Notes: generated by a model not told the origin, from the letters alone. A stretch of 49,647 nucleotides of DNA from Bacilli bacterium (GCA_017622175.1 JAGARQ010000046.1:1-49647), one strand, 5' to 3'. Shown: positions 1 to 8,522, counted from the first letter of the stretch. Translations and numbers: made by a program.

Positions 1-128
1 GGAGTAGAATTTTTTAATATTTTTTCACGACTTTCTAATGTTTTTCCATTTGGAATAAACATATATATTGTACTTATTGACATGATTATAATTAAAAAAA
101 TTATTCCAATAAATTTTTTATTTTTCAT
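1..128 (-). CDS. N-terminal part of a small membrane-anchored protein
   Basis: The ATG at 128..126 follows AGGAG with normal spacing, and the frame stays open to the window edge (42 codons seen). The protein begins MKNKKFIGIIFLIIIMSIST, a short basic start followed by one hydrophobic segment, so it is probably an exported or single-pass membrane protein. It is the downstream member of a same-strand run of short proteins with the same N-terminal design. The rest lies outside the window, and no family is recognised. Confidence 0.6.
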   Translation of the reverse strand, partial: MKNKKFIGIIFLIIIMSISTIYMFIPNGKTLESREKILKNST

Positions 129-154
129 AACTGCTCCTAATAAACACATTTTAA

Positions 155-994
155 CTATTTGCACATTGAATCACTATCAAAGTTCATTGAATAGTCACCT
201 ATAAAAATATCTTTGTTTCCATCTATTGTTTTACAAACAATCATTGTTATGTCTTTATCTTTTGATTTATAAATAGTAGTACCACCATCTTTTAATATAT
301 CTTTTTTATCTAAGTTATCTGTAATTGATTTAATACTTTCATCAAAAGTCTCACATATGTTTGACATATAATGCTTTAATGTGACTTTCGTATCATCTTC
401 AGGCATAACATAAAATTCTTCAATATTTCCTGCTAAATATATAGTTCTATCACTAATTTTATAATAATCATTGAATTTAATATCGTCATGAGTTTCGGGT
501 TTTGATATATAAAAATCCATTGTTGATACAGTTGCCTTTTCTCCTTGTTTAAATTGAATATATTCGGAGTCCATAATATTTTTTTTAAACCAATTTTGTT
601 CTTCTTTGCTGTTATCCACTAGTTCAATAATTAATACTTTATTTTCTTCATCTACATAACTTGCAGAAAAATTATTATAATCCTTTTTTTGAATAATGAT
701 ATCGTCTATGTCATTTTGAAGTTCTCTTAAATAAGAGATACTGACATTATCAATAGGACAAGTAAATTTATTACCTTTAAACTTCCAAGATATAGTTTGA
801 ATATCTTTTTCTTTAGTACAATAAAATGTATCAATTATAATACCTCTATCAACATAACTATCTTCATCTGCTAGTTCTTCTTCCCAACTAATAATTGGAC
901 TATGTTTTAATATTCTTGCTTGCAATGTATCTAATAAAATGATTCCGATTAAAGTTCCTAAAATAATTAAAATAATTTTTAATTGTTTTTTCAT
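155..994 (-). CDS. Membrane-anchored hypothetical protein, 279 aa
   Basis: A lysine start and one membrane helix (about residues 5-22, IILIILGTLIGIILL) are followed by a roughly 255-residue, charged, probably extracytoplasmic region rich in Asp and Lys. Cysteines occur at about 59, 79, 213, 254 and 278. The start ATG follows GGAGGG. It sits between short membrane proteins on the same strand with gaps of about 26-32 bases, so it is probably part of one operon. I recognise no domain. The short N-terminal anchor plus variable exterior is typical of lineage-specific surface proteins, but the role is unknown. Confidence 0.6.
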   Translation of the reverse strand: MKKQLKIILIILGTLIGIILLDTLQARILKHSPIISWEEELADEDSYVDRGIIIDTFYCTKEKDIQTISWKFKGNKFTCPIDNVSISYLRELQNDIDDIIIQKKDYNNFSASYVDEENKVLIIELVDNSKEEQNWFKKNIMDSEYIQFKQGEKATVSTMDFYISKPETHDDIKFNDYYKISDRTIYLAGNIEEFYVMPEDDTKVTLKHYMSNICETFDESIKSITDNLDKKDILKDGGTTIYKSKDKDITMIVCKTIDGNKDIFIGDYSMNFDSDSMCK

Positions 995-1026
995 ATAATA
1001 AATCCCTCCATATATTTAAACTAGTT

Positions 1027-1443
1027 TTACCTTTTCTTTTTCATTAATAAAGTACTAATGATTATAAGTATTATTGATGGTAATAAATACATAATCGACT
1101 TTACTATTACATTTAGATAAAATGGTGTTGAATAATGTGCATACCAATTTAACCAATCAACATTTATAACAACAACAAACCAGAGTATTAATAACAATGC
1201 TACAAATAATAATATTAAACCAATAATCTTTGTTTTTTGTATTTTTTCCTTTTTTATTAATTTTCTAATAACATAAGTTATAGAGACAAATAAATATTCA
1301 AATATACTAAAAATAATTATTAAATATGATGTTGTTAGTAATGTTGGTACACTACCAAAATGATAAATACTAAATATCTCTGCGAATATAAATGTTAAAA
1401 CCAATGTAATAATACTTAATATTATAATTGTTCTTTTTTTCAT
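1027..1443 (-). CDS. Small integral membrane protein, 138 aa, about 4 TM segments
   Basis: Hydrophobic stretches near residues 7-26, 33-56, 73-97 and 112-134 suggest four membrane helices, with short Lys-rich loops (KKEKIQKTK near 63-71) that should face the cytoplasm. A strong AAAGGAGA lies just before the ATG. It is embedded in the run of single-pass proteins and could be their membrane partner, but that is inference from position only. No family is recognised. Confidence 0.6.
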   Translation of the reverse strand: MKKRTIIILSIITLVLTFIFAEIFSIYHFGSVPTLLTTSYLIIIFSIFEYLFVSITYVIRKLIKKEKIQKTKIIGLILLFVALLLILWFVVVINVDWLNWYAHYSTPFYLNVIVKSIMYLLPSIILIIISTLLMKKKR

Positions 1444-1467
1444 ATGTTCTCCTTTATAAATTGTAAT

Positions 1468-1902
1468 TTAATAGTTACAAATATAGTCGATACTCTCAAA
1501 ATATTTTTTTACTTTTGAAAATAATATATTACCTTTTTCGTCTTTACAATTATTTAAGTTCTCATAATTAACCATACTTCTTTTTTGGTACCACTCTATT
1601 GTATCGTTAACTATTTTAATATCTTGCACAGTTTCGTCATCCTTTAATATCTCATAATATTTATTTATGATTCCATGATTTTTATCATCAATCATTTTAC
1701 AATATCTTTCTTCTAATTTGATAGTATTTCTATATCCAGTGAAAACATATTTTTCATAAGCAGTATACCAATCACCGTTTTCCTTTATACAAGTTAATAC
1801 CTTTTTTTCTGGAAAAAGAATTATTACAAAAACAATTAGTGAAAAAATAACGGATGCTATCATTATATAAACATGAATTATATTTTTCATTTTTTTTCCC
1901 AT
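1468..1902 (-). CDS. Membrane-anchored hypothetical protein, 144 aa
   Basis: One N-terminal membrane helix (about residues 9-30) is followed by a charged, helical-looking exterior of about 110 residues with Cys at about 38, 68, 118 and 142. Two starts are possible: ATG at 1902, with GGGGA rather far upstream, and ATG at 1890 (MKNIIH), with GGGA directly upstream. The choice changes only four residues. Only 6 bases separate it from the upstream gene, so it is almost certainly cotranscribed. Function unknown. Confidence 0.55.
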   Translation of the reverse strand: MGKKMKNIIHVYIMIASVIFSLIVFVIILFPEKKVLTCIKENGDWYTAYEKYVFTGYRNTIKLEERYCKMIDDKNHGIINKYYEILKDDETVQDIKIVNDTIEWYQKRSMVNYENLNNCKDEKGNILFSKVKKYFESIDYICNY

Positions 1903-1908
1903 AACTTG

Positions 1909-2346
1909 CTAATTTCCCCAATCAATATATCCTTTATCTTTATAATCTTTACATTTTATATAAACTTTATAATTAACTTCACAGTCATTTCCATATGCTT
2001 CAAATGATATACTTTCATCAATATATCTATAGTCAACCACATAAATATCACAATAAGATACTCCATCTACATCAAGTAATTCTTCCTTTTTTATATATCC
2101 ATTATTTATAAAAAAATTAGAATTCATATGTGAATATTTTTTCTTTTCTTTTGTATCACCTATAACACAATAGGGCTGAGTTGCTTTAAGATGCCATTCG
2201 GCTGCTTTTGCAGCACTTTCTCTAATTTCTTTATATCTTTCTTGAACCTTATTATTTTGGTTGTTGCTATATAAAACAATATAAATACTTATACCCAAAA
2301 TTATTACTAAAATTATTGATACTATTATTAAGATTTTCTTTTTCAT
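1909..2346 (-). CDS. Membrane-anchored hypothetical protein, 145 aa
   Basis: A Lys-rich start and one membrane helix (residues 3-26, ILIIVSIILVIILGISIYIVL) precede a short helical linker and a domain with five cysteines (about 60, 99, 121, 132 and 138). This fits a secreted or surface-exposed small domain that may form disulfides. It is the first gene of the run, preceded by AGGAGG. A -10-like TATAAT lies at 2401..2396 on this strand, with only a weak -35. No homologous family is recognised. Confidence 0.55.
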   Translation of the reverse strand: MKKKILIIVSIILVIILGISIYIVLYSNNQNNKVQERYKEIRESAAKAAEWHLKATQPYCVIGDTKEKKKYSHMNSNFFINNGYIKKEELLDVDGVSYCDIYVVDYRYIDESISFEAYGNDCEVNYKVYIKCKDYKDKGYIDWGN

Positions 2347-2431
2347 ATAATCCTCCTAACAAACAAATTACTATTTAACGATTTGTTCTATAACTATTAT
2401 ACTATATAAATTAAATTTTCTTATAATGATA

Positions 2432-2460
2432 TTGAAAAAAACATTAATAAAATATATAAT
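2432..2460 (+). promoter_or_regulatory. sigA-type promoter for the small RNA
   Basis: TTGAAA (2432-2437) and TATAAT (2455-2460) are separated by exactly 17 bases. The next plus-strand feature is a hairpin pair ending in an intrinsic terminator at 2518-2540, with no coding gene in between. Confidence 0.65.
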
Positions 2461-2466
2461 CATATA

Positions 2467-2541
2467 TAGAAAGAGAGCAAGTTCGTAAGCTGTAGTTTAA
2501 CTGCTCCATTAGATATTAACTAGCGAAAGCTAGTTTTTTTG
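2467..2541 (+). ncRNA. Candidate stand-alone small RNA, about 75 nt
   Basis: The predicted transcript starts about 7 bases after the TATAAT at 2455-2460. It contains a hairpin of GAGC-A-AGTT (2475-2483) against AACTGCTC (2499-2506) with one bulged A and a 15-base loop. It ends in an intrinsic terminator: AACTAGC, GAAA loop, GCTAGTT, then seven T. No start codon with a ribosome site lies inside. Both neighbouring genes are on the opposite strand, so this is not a gene tail. I do not recognise the family. It could be a trans-acting sRNA or an antisense regulator. Confidence 0.55.
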
Positions 2542-2555
2542 TTTGTTTAAATAAA

Positions 2556-2586
2556 ATAAAAGAACGTATTGTACGTTCTTTTTTAT
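2556..2586. terminator. Bidirectional terminator
   Basis: The stem is AGAACGTA (2561-2568) with TACGTTCT (2572-2579) and a 3-base loop, flanked by T-rich tracts on both strands. It ends the minus-strand gene that stops at 2586 and backs up the sRNA terminator. Confidence 0.65.
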
Positions 2587-3248
2587 TACATTCTTTTTCC
2601 GCCACCAGTAAATTGTTCGTCTCCACTTCCGTAACTGTCATCACCAGTAACTTTTCTTATATATTGGTAAGCTAACCCTTTTCTTGATTGTACTTTTTCT
2701 CTTCCATATTCAGAATCACGAGCATTAAGTATTAATGTGACAGCTGCGCTTAATTCACCTTCACGTAATCCATCCTCTACATATTTCGAACGAGGTGTAC
2801 CATCAAATTGTCTATGATAATCTTCAAAAGTAAAATTACAATCTAGCATTAGTAGACCTAATATTAATTTTTCTTGACTTATTGTTGGATTTTCTAAAAT
2901 GAATTTTAACCCTTCAACTACAGTTTCCTCTTCTATTTCTATTTCTTCACCAGGTACTCTAGTTGCTTCAATAAGTCTTTGATATCTAGCTTCTCTTTCT
3001 TCGTATGTTTCTAAAGCTTTTCTTCTAGCTAATTTCATTTGTCTAGCACCTTCTGCTTGTTTTCTATGGTAGTCATCTCTTTTATCACCAGTTACTGCAA
3101 TATAAGCATCATCCATTGTTATTGTATCAGAGTAAAATGTATGATCTCCAAATCTACAACTTGCTTGTTTTCCTTCTGCTTTATATTGTAATAATATATT
3201 TACAACTTCATCTAAATTAGCTCCAGGTATATGCCCTAATTCTATCAT
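2586..3248 (-). CDS. Hypothetical cytoplasmic protein, 220 aa
   Basis: The ATG at 3248 is preferred over an in-frame GTG at 3257, because AAGGA lies about 10 bases before the ATG and almost touches the GTG. The product (start MIELGHIPGANLDEVV) has a small N-terminal alpha/beta portion, then a strongly charged helical stretch (about residues 60-110, rich in Arg, Lys and Glu) and a helical C-terminal half ending in a Gly-rich tail (GSGDEQFTGGGKRM). No signal peptide, membrane segment or known motif is seen. It has its own terminator and sits downstream of the metG operon. Function unknown. Confidence 0.55.
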   Translation of the reverse strand: MIELGHIPGANLDEVVNILLQYKAEGKQASCRFGDHTFYSDTITMDDAYIAVTGDKRDDYHRKQAEGARQMKLARRKALETYEEREARYQRLIEATRVPGEEIEIEEETVVEGLKFILENPTISQEKLILGLLMLDCNFTFEDYHRQFDGTPRSKYVEDGLREGELSAAVTLILNARDSEYGREKVQSRKGLAYQYIRKVTGDDSYGSGDEQFTGGGKRM

Positions 3249-3286
3249 TATAATCACATCCTTATATTAATATATTATCATATATA

Positions 3287-3706
3287 TTACTTTTTGTGAG
3301 AGCCTTTTTGTTCATAATTTACTTGTTTTACAATATGTTCATTTTCTTCTTTGAAGTTTGGAGTCATTCCTAAAGTCATAATCATTTCACCTTCATAACT
3401 AAATACTTTATTTGGTTCAATTGTGATTATGTCTCCTGGTTGAACTTCTATTTCTTCATCACCAACATAAAATTTCCCTGTTCCATCTAAAACATGATAT
3501 ACATGAGTGCTTTCTGTGTTATATGAAAAATTATCATGTCCTTGAATAGATTGGACAAAAAAGTCACCATGTTCTTCTGTATTGTCTGATGGGATAATTA
3601 ATTTAAATGATCCTCTATCAACCACAAACATTCCTTCTCCAACATTTTCTTGTGTTATTGGCAATCCAACTTTACACATTGCAATTAATTTTTTAAATTT
3701 TTCCAT
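3287..3706 (-). CDS. Single-domain cupin protein, 139 aa
   Basis: Residues about 65-120 form a cupin barrel. The first motif, including HVYHVLDGTGKFYVG, supplies metal-ligand-type histidines; the later part reads EVQPGDIITIEPNKVFSYEG, where the usual histidine of the second motif is replaced by Phe or Tyr. The ATG at 3706 follows AAAGGAGA; an upstream GTG- or ATG-like extension has no ribosome site. Such small cupins bind sugars or act as isomerase- or regulator-like domains, and the substrate cannot be read here. It is the last gene of the metG-HAD-MBL run, about 10 bases after the MBL gene. Confidence 0.7.
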   Translation of the reverse strand: MEKFKKLIAMCKVGLPITQENVGEGMFVVDRGSFKLIIPSDNTEEHGDFFVQSIQGHDNFSYNTESTHVYHVLDGTGKFYVGDEEIEVQPGDIITIEPNKVFSYEGEMIMTLGMTPNFKEENEHIVKQVNYEQKGSHKK

Positions 3707-3716
3707 ATTATCTCCT

Positions 3717-4517
3717 TTATAATTCAATTATTTGCCCTACTCCAATTTCTTTGATTGGTGTTTCTTTTGCTATTTTAATTTTAGAATCTAGTGATACACA
3801 ATGACAAGGATATAGTTCTGAAATATTATTTTCTTTTAAGTAAGTAATTGTCTTATACAATCTTTCATTTTCTTCCAATAAATGAAAACCACCAATTACT
3901 CCATATATTCTATTATCATTACATACCTTTTTAGCATATTCTATTATATTACAAATACCACTATGAGAACATCCTGTAATTATAAATAACCCTTTTTCTG
4001 ATTTATAAACTATAGCCGAATCTTCCATAACCGTATCACCAATTACTTTATTATCCTTATGGCATACTCCAATAACATCTCTTACTTCAAAGTCGTTACT
4101 TGAGGGAATTTCTCCTAAAAAGATTATGTTATTGCTTATTTGAAGTGGTCTTTTTGTTAAAGTTAATGTGCAAACTTCTTCTAATTCTTTTTGTGTCATT
4201 GGGGAGCCAATTGATTCATGTTCATCTTCTTTGTAGTTAAAGCTATCTGGATGAGAAATTAATTCAATATTTGTTTTGACCTTAAATAATTCTTTTAGTC
4301 CCCCTGCATGGTCATCGTGTCCATGTGATATGACTAACTTATTTATTTTTGCTAAATCAATATTCATCTTTTTAGCATTTTCTGCGAAGACACTTGAATA
4401 GCCGGTATCAAATAATATCTTAGTATCTTCATCTTCAATATAATAACTTACAGCAGGTTCCCCAATATAATACTTATTAATTAATGTATTGTTATCTACC
4501 AGTACAGTTAATCTCAT
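3717..4517 (-). CDS. MBL-fold metal-dependent hydrolase (COG1237-like)
   Basis: The metallo-beta-lactamase motif SHGHDDHAGG is at about residues 62-71. Later ligand motifs are ITGCSHSGICN (about 180) and IGGFHLL (about 210). The spacing and the GCSHxGxxN and GGFHL blocks match the COG1237 group, which contains enzymes annotated as dihydropterin-ribosylaminobenzene phosphate synthase-like; the true substrate here is unknown. The ATG at 4517 follows GAGGTG, with the HAD stop 4 bases upstream, so it is translated in the same operon. The predicted metal site looks complete. Confidence 0.75.
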   Translation of the reverse strand: MRLTVLVDNNTLINKYYIGEPAVSYYIEDEDTKILFDTGYSSVFAENAKKMNIDLAKINKLVISHGHDDHAGGLKELFKVKTNIELISHPDSFNYKEDEHESIGSPMTQKELEEVCTLTLTKRPLQISNNIIFLGEIPSSNDFEVRDVIGVCHKDNKVIGDTVMEDSAIVYKSEKGLFIITGCSHSGICNIIEYAKKVCNDNRIYGVIGGFHLLEENERLYKTITYLKENNISELYPCHCVSLDSKIKIAKETPIKEIGVGQIIEL

Positions 4518-4521
4518 ATAG

Positions 4522-5151
4522 TCACACCTCACTTATTATTTTATAAATGTCCTTTGGAGATTCAAACTTATAATCATAGTTTAATACTTCATTTTTATTT
4601 TCCCAAGAGGCAAAACCAAACTTTATCTGTGCTCTTGATGAAGCTATTTGATCACTTGAACTATCTCCAATGTAAATTGTTTCTTTCTTATTCAAAGCAT
4701 ATTTATCGATAATTATATTTATTGATTCTGGATTAGGTTTTGGTTCTTTAATTAAATCAGATGTTATTACAATGTTAAACAACTTTATACATTCTAGCAA
4801 TTCACCCAATTCCTCTAGTTCTTCTTTAGTTCTAGATGTGGCTATGCCCAAAAAACACCCTGTCTCTTTTAGATATTCTAATAATTTTTTTATTTCAGGA
4901 AATAATTTGGGTGTTTTTTCTTTTAATAATCTATCCCAATGATAATTAATGGCCTTCATTGTATCAGAATTTTTATCGATACCTATTTTTTTAAAAAATT
5001 CCTCTGTTGTAAGAATTGTAAGTTGATTCATAATTTCTAAATCATAGTTTATATTCATTACAATTCTTAAGGCTTCTCTTAATGTTTCAAGTTCTACTTT
5101 ATAACTGTCTACTAAAGTTCTATCTACATCAAATATAAAATTCTTAATCAT
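4522..5151 (-). CDS. HAD-superfamily phosphatase (phosphoglycolate-phosphatase-like)
   Basis: HAD motif I is FIFDVDRTLVDS (nucleophile Asp8, acid Asp10), motif II is ATSRT near residue 115, the motif III Lys is near KEPKPNP, and motif IV is YIGDSSSDQIAS near 161. A helical cap lies between residues 15 and 85. The length of 209 aa fits subfamily I, cap C1. It probably dephosphorylates a small phosphorylated metabolite. It follows metG by 25 bases with a good AAGGAGA site, so it likely shares the Met T-box control. The TGA stop shows that TGA is not recoded. Confidence 0.8.
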   Translation of the reverse strand: MIKNFIFDVDRTLVDSYKVELETLREALRIVMNINYDLEIMNQLTILTTEEFFKKIGIDKNSDTMKAINYHWDRLLKEKTPKLFPEIKKLLEYLKETGCFLGIATSRTKEELEELGELLECIKLFNIVITSDLIKEPKPNPESINIIIDKYALNKKETIYIGDSSSDQIASSRAQIKFGFASWENKNEVLNYDYKFESPKDIYKIISEV

Positions 5152-5176
5152 ATTTCTCTCCTTATAATTAAGTATA

Positions 5177-6817
5177 TCATATATTGTTTTTTAATCGAAA
5201 AATTTCTTCATCAATTCTTGATTTATCATATCTTTCATATAATGGTTTTATTTCTTTACTTATTTCTATATTATTTACTTTTGTATAGTTCCAATTTTTT
5301 GTTTTTTTATTTAAATATTCTTCTACTTTTTCACATGAAAATGGTAAATATGGTTTAAGGAGTATGTTTACATTTAAAATAATATTTACACAATTTAATA
5401 ATACTTTGTTGCATTCATCTATATTTTCTTTTGCTAATTTCCAAGGTTCTTTTTCATCAAAATACTTATTTGCATAACTGATAAAATCAAATATTTTAAT
5501 TAGTCCTTCTTTAACATTACCATTATCGATATCTTCACCTACTGTTTCAAATAATCTTTTAAGTTTATATTCTACTTCTTGATCAATTTCTGAATTTAAA
5601 AGTTTTCCATCAAATGATTTATTTATAAATACTAAAGTTCTATTAATAAAGTTACCCCATTTACCTAAAAGTTCTCCATTAATTGAATTAATAAAATCAT
5701 TCCATGTAAAGTTAAAATCTCTTTTTGATGGATCGTTATATAGGAAATAATATCTTACTGCATCAGCTGGATATCTTTCTAAAATGTCTTTTACCGAGAT
5801 ATAGTTTCCTTTACTTTTTGATAGTTTTTCTCCTTCTATTGTTATATATTCATCTGAAACGATTTTGTCTGGTAATTTATAGTTATCTTTAGTTGCAAGT
5901 AATAGTGATGGGAATATTACTGTGTGAAATGGAATATTATCCTTTGCATGAACTAGATATATTTTGTTTTCTTTTTCATTTTTCCAAAAATCTTCCCAAT
6001 TTAAATTATGTTCTTCACAATATTTTTTAGATGCTGTTACATATCCCCAAACATTTTCAAACCATCCATAAATCTTTTTATCTTCATAATCTTTTATTGG
6101 AATATCAATTCCCCAATTTAGACTACGTGATGCGCATCTGTCTGGTATTCCTTCTTTAATATATCGTTCAGTAAAAAGTATGGCGTTTTCTCGCCAAGTA
6201 AGTTTATTTTTTGAAACTAAGTCTTTTATATTATCTTGGAATCTTGAAAGTGAAAAGTATAAATTTTTAGTTTCTTTAATACTAGTTTTATTTCCACATA
6301 TTGCACATTTAGTTTCTTTCACATCTTTAATTTCTAAAAGACTACCACATTTTTCACATTCATCACCTTTTATGTCTGAACCACATTTTGGACACACTCC
6401 TACAATATAACGATCTGCTAAAAACAAATTACAATGTTCACAAAATAATTGTTCTTCTTTTTGTTCGTAAAGATAACCATAATCATAATATTTTTTAAAT
6501 TGTTCCTTTACAAAGTCTTTATGATATTCATCATCAGTTCGGTTATAAAGGTCAAAACTTACTCCTAGATTTTTCCAGTCTCTCGTAAAATTTTCGTGAC
6601 AAAGGTCGACTATTTCTTTGGCACTTTTTTTCTCTTGCAATGCTTTAACATCAATTGGAGTGCCATGGCAATCACTCCCTGATACTAATATTACATTGTT
6701 TCCTTTTAATCGATGATATCTTGCGATAACATCTCCTGGCAAACTACTTGCTGCATGGCCTATATGCAAATCTCCATTTGCAAATGGCCAAGATATTCCT
6801 ATTAATATATTCTTCAT
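5177..6817 (-). CDS. metG: Methionyl-tRNA synthetase
   Basis: It charges tRNA-Met with methionine in the cytoplasm. The HIGH signature is NGDLHIGHAA (about residues 14-23) and the KMSKS loop is EGEKLSKSKGN (about 329). Between them are four Cys pairs (CEHC, CPKC, CEKC and CAIC, about residues 126-175), the double zinc-knuckle connective domain. The anticodon-binding helical domain follows. At 546 aa it lacks the C-terminal EMAP-type tRNA-binding domain of longer enzymes. AAGGAAGG precedes the ATG. Expression is controlled by the upstream T-box leader with an ATG specifier. Confidence 0.95.
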   Translation of the reverse strand: MKNILIGISWPFANGDLHIGHAASSLPGDVIARYHRLKGNNVILVSGSDCHGTPIDVKALQEKKSAKEIVDLCHENFTRDWKNLGVSFDLYNRTDDEYHKDFVKEQFKKYYDYGYLYEQKEEQLFCEHCNLFLADRYIVGVCPKCGSDIKGDECEKCGSLLEIKDVKETKCAICGNKTSIKETKNLYFSLSRFQDNIKDLVSKNKLTWRENAILFTERYIKEGIPDRCASRSLNWGIDIPIKDYEDKKIYGWFENVWGYVTASKKYCEEHNLNWEDFWKNEKENKIYLVHAKDNIPFHTVIFPSLLLATKDNYKLPDKIVSDEYITIEGEKLSKSKGNYISVKDILERYPADAVRYYFLYNDPSKRDFNFTWNDFINSINGELLGKWGNFINRTLVFINKSFDGKLLNSEIDQEVEYKLKRLFETVGEDIDNGNVKEGLIKIFDFISYANKYFDEKEPWKLAKENIDECNKVLLNCVNIILNVNILLKPYLPFSCEKVEEYLNKKTKNWNYTKVNNIEISKEIKPLYERYDKSRIDEEIFRLKNNI

Positions 6818-6841
6818 TGTATCCCTTCCTTTCTTATAAAC

Positions 6842-7122
6842 AAAAAACCTCTTAGGAAAATAATCCTAAGAGGTGAATATATATCACGCTACCACTCTTA
6901 TTTAATAGTGCATTACTGTACTAAACTCGCTAACCTACTTATGTCTTACGCATAGTTATAGGCTTGTGCTGTAACAGGCACACCTGTAATAACTTACTAT
7001 AGTTTCAGTCATTCACCCTTGAGGGCCATGTTCGAAAAGTCATTACATCCTCTTTTTCACCTAACAGAGTTCTCTAAAATGCTTTTACTCTTCTACTTCT
7101 TCCTCGCACTGGTTTTGTGATG
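6842..7122 (-). ncRNA. T-box leader, Met specifier, upstream of metG
   Basis: The T-box sequence reads AGAGTGGTAGCGTG (6884-6898), whose TGGT pairs with the ACCA end of tRNA-Met (discriminator A). The specifier is ATG at 7043..7041 within GTAATGAC. The terminator is a perfect 10-bp stem, CCTCTTAGGA (6848-6857) with TCCTAAGAGG, followed by six T on the minus strand. Uncharged tRNA-Met should stabilise the antiterminator and raise metG transcription. Confidence 0.88.
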
Positions 7123-7128
7123 GTTCTA

Positions 7129-7157
7129 ATTATATAATAGTTTGTTTATTTTGTCAA
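7129..7157 (-). promoter_or_regulatory. Consensus sigA promoter for the metG T-box
   Basis: TTGACA (7157..7152) and TATAAT (7134..7129) have a 17-base spacer, which is a perfect match. The -35 box lies inside the last codons of the upstream gene (stop at 7146), so the two units are packed end to start. Confidence 0.8.
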
Positions 7158-7772
7158 TTTTGGTACTTCTAGTGTCTTTTCTTGGCATGTTGTTACATCC
7201 ATGCAATCACCACATTTAGAAATAGTGTATTTACTATTTTCTTGGTCAACACCTAAAGTCACATCTAAGTATGGAGTCATCTCTGTTTTATCAGAAGTAA
7301 ATACTAAAACATCATTTCCATTACATTGTTTAGCAATAAATGAACTTATAATATATGTTCCCTCTAGTTTATAAATTTTTACATACGCACCATAATTACT
7401 TGAATAAATATTTTGTCCTGTGTAGAAATTATGACTTAATAGTTCTCCATTTAAATAAATCTCTGCTTTATATTTATAAGCATTTTCCATATCAGAACTC
7501 TTTGTTCCAATAAATTTAATACGTAGATTCTCATCATATGTTATTTCTTCAGTTTCTTTTGAAAGTTCAATTAATTGCCCTACTTCAGTTTCTGTTTCTG
7601 GAAGAGTTTCTTCTGAAGGTTGGTTTGGTGTTTCAGTATTTGGTTCTTCTTGTGGTACAAAGGTTGTTAAAACTACTCCTACTGCTATTAATAATAATCC
7701 TATAAGTAATAAGATACTTCCTGGATTAAATTTTGTTTTTTGTTTTGTTTCAGATATATTTTTATTTTCCAT
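7146..7772 (-). CDS. Membrane-anchored exterior protein, 208 aa
   Basis: After a 16-residue polar start, residues 17-41 (SILLLIGLLLIAVGVVLTTF) form one membrane helix. A Pro/Glu/Thr-rich spacer (about 42-66) typical of wall-spanning linkers follows. A beta-rich domain (about 70-208) has Cys at 152, 186, 189 and 195, with CGDC and TCQ near the end. No lipobox or sortase motif is seen. It lies 33 bases downstream of pyrH with no terminator between, so it is probably cotranscribed with pyrH. Function unknown. Confidence 0.6.
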   Translation of the reverse strand: MENKNISETKQKTKFNPGSILLLIGLLLIAVGVVLTTFVPQEEPNTETPNQPSEETLPETETEVGQLIELSKETEEITYDENLRIKFIGTKSSDMENAYKYKAEIYLNGELLSHNFYTGQNIYSSNYGAYVKIYKLEGTYIISSFIAKQCNGNDVLVFTSDKTEMTPYLDVTLGVDQENSKYTISKCGDCMDVTTCQEKTLEVPKLTK

Positions 7773-7805
7773 AGTATCACTCCTGTTTTTAATATATCAT
7801 GAAAG

Positions 7806-8510
7806 TTATTTGTTTTCTACAATAGTTCCTATCTTTTTACCTTCTACTACTTTTTTTAAATTACCATTTGTATTTATATCAAATACTATGATTGGGATAT
7901 CATTATCCATACATAATGATGTTGCGGTTGTATCCATGACATTTAGTTTTTTATTTAAAACTTCCATGTATGTTATTTCATCTATTTTTTCTGCATCTTC
8001 ATATTTTTTTGGATCTTTTGTATAAATACCATCTACGTTTGTTGCTTTTAAAAGGGCATCTGCATTTATTTCTGCCGCTCTTAGGGCTGCTGCTGTATCA
8101 GTTGAGAAGAATGGTGAACCTGTTCCACAACCAAATACTACTACTCTGTTATTGGTTAGATGTTTGATTGCTCTATCTTTTATATAGTATTCTGCGATTT
8201 GTCGCATTTCTACTCCTGTTTGTACTCTTACTGGTTGGTTTAATTGTTTAAAGGCATCTCCTATTGCTAAAGCATTCATTGTAGTTCCTAGCATACCAAT
8301 ATAGTCTGATGTACATCTATCCATTTGTTGATTACTTCTTCCTCTCCAGAAGTTTCCTCCACCAACTACTATAGCTACTTCTACTCCTTTTTTGGCAACT
8401 TCAGTAATTTCTCTACAAACATCTAATACTTTATCAAAATCTATTCCTGTTCCTTTAGAACCAGCTAATGATTCTCCACTTAATTTTAATAATATTCTTT
8501 TATATTTCAT
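7806..8510 (-). CDS. pyrH: UMP kinase
   Basis: It phosphorylates UMP to UDP in pyrimidine nucleotide synthesis. It has the amino-acid-kinase fold with the N-terminal LLKLSGES (residues 7-14), the glycine-rich VVGGGNFWRGR (about 48-58, nucleotide and UMP contacts), and FGCGTGSPFFSTDTAAALRAAE (about 126-147), which is diagnostic for PyrH. Length 234 aa is standard. The usual neighbour frr is absent; the next gene is a membrane-anchored unknown. AGGAGG precedes the ATG, which lies just after an intrinsic terminator preceded by a 15-codon ORF, pointing to attenuation control. Confidence 0.95.
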   Translation of the reverse strand: MKYKRILLKLSGESLAGSKGTGIDFDKVLDVCREITEVAKKGVEVAIVVGGGNFWRGRSNQQMDRCTSDYIGMLGTTMNALAIGDAFKQLNQPVRVQTGVEMRQIAEYYIKDRAIKHLTNNRVVVFGCGTGSPFFSTDTAAALRAAEINADALLKATNVDGIYTKDPKKYEDAEKIDEITYMEVLNKKLNVMDTTATSLCMDNDIPIIVFDINTNGNLKKVVEGKKIGTIVENK

Positions 8511-8522
8511 ATATCCTCCTAT

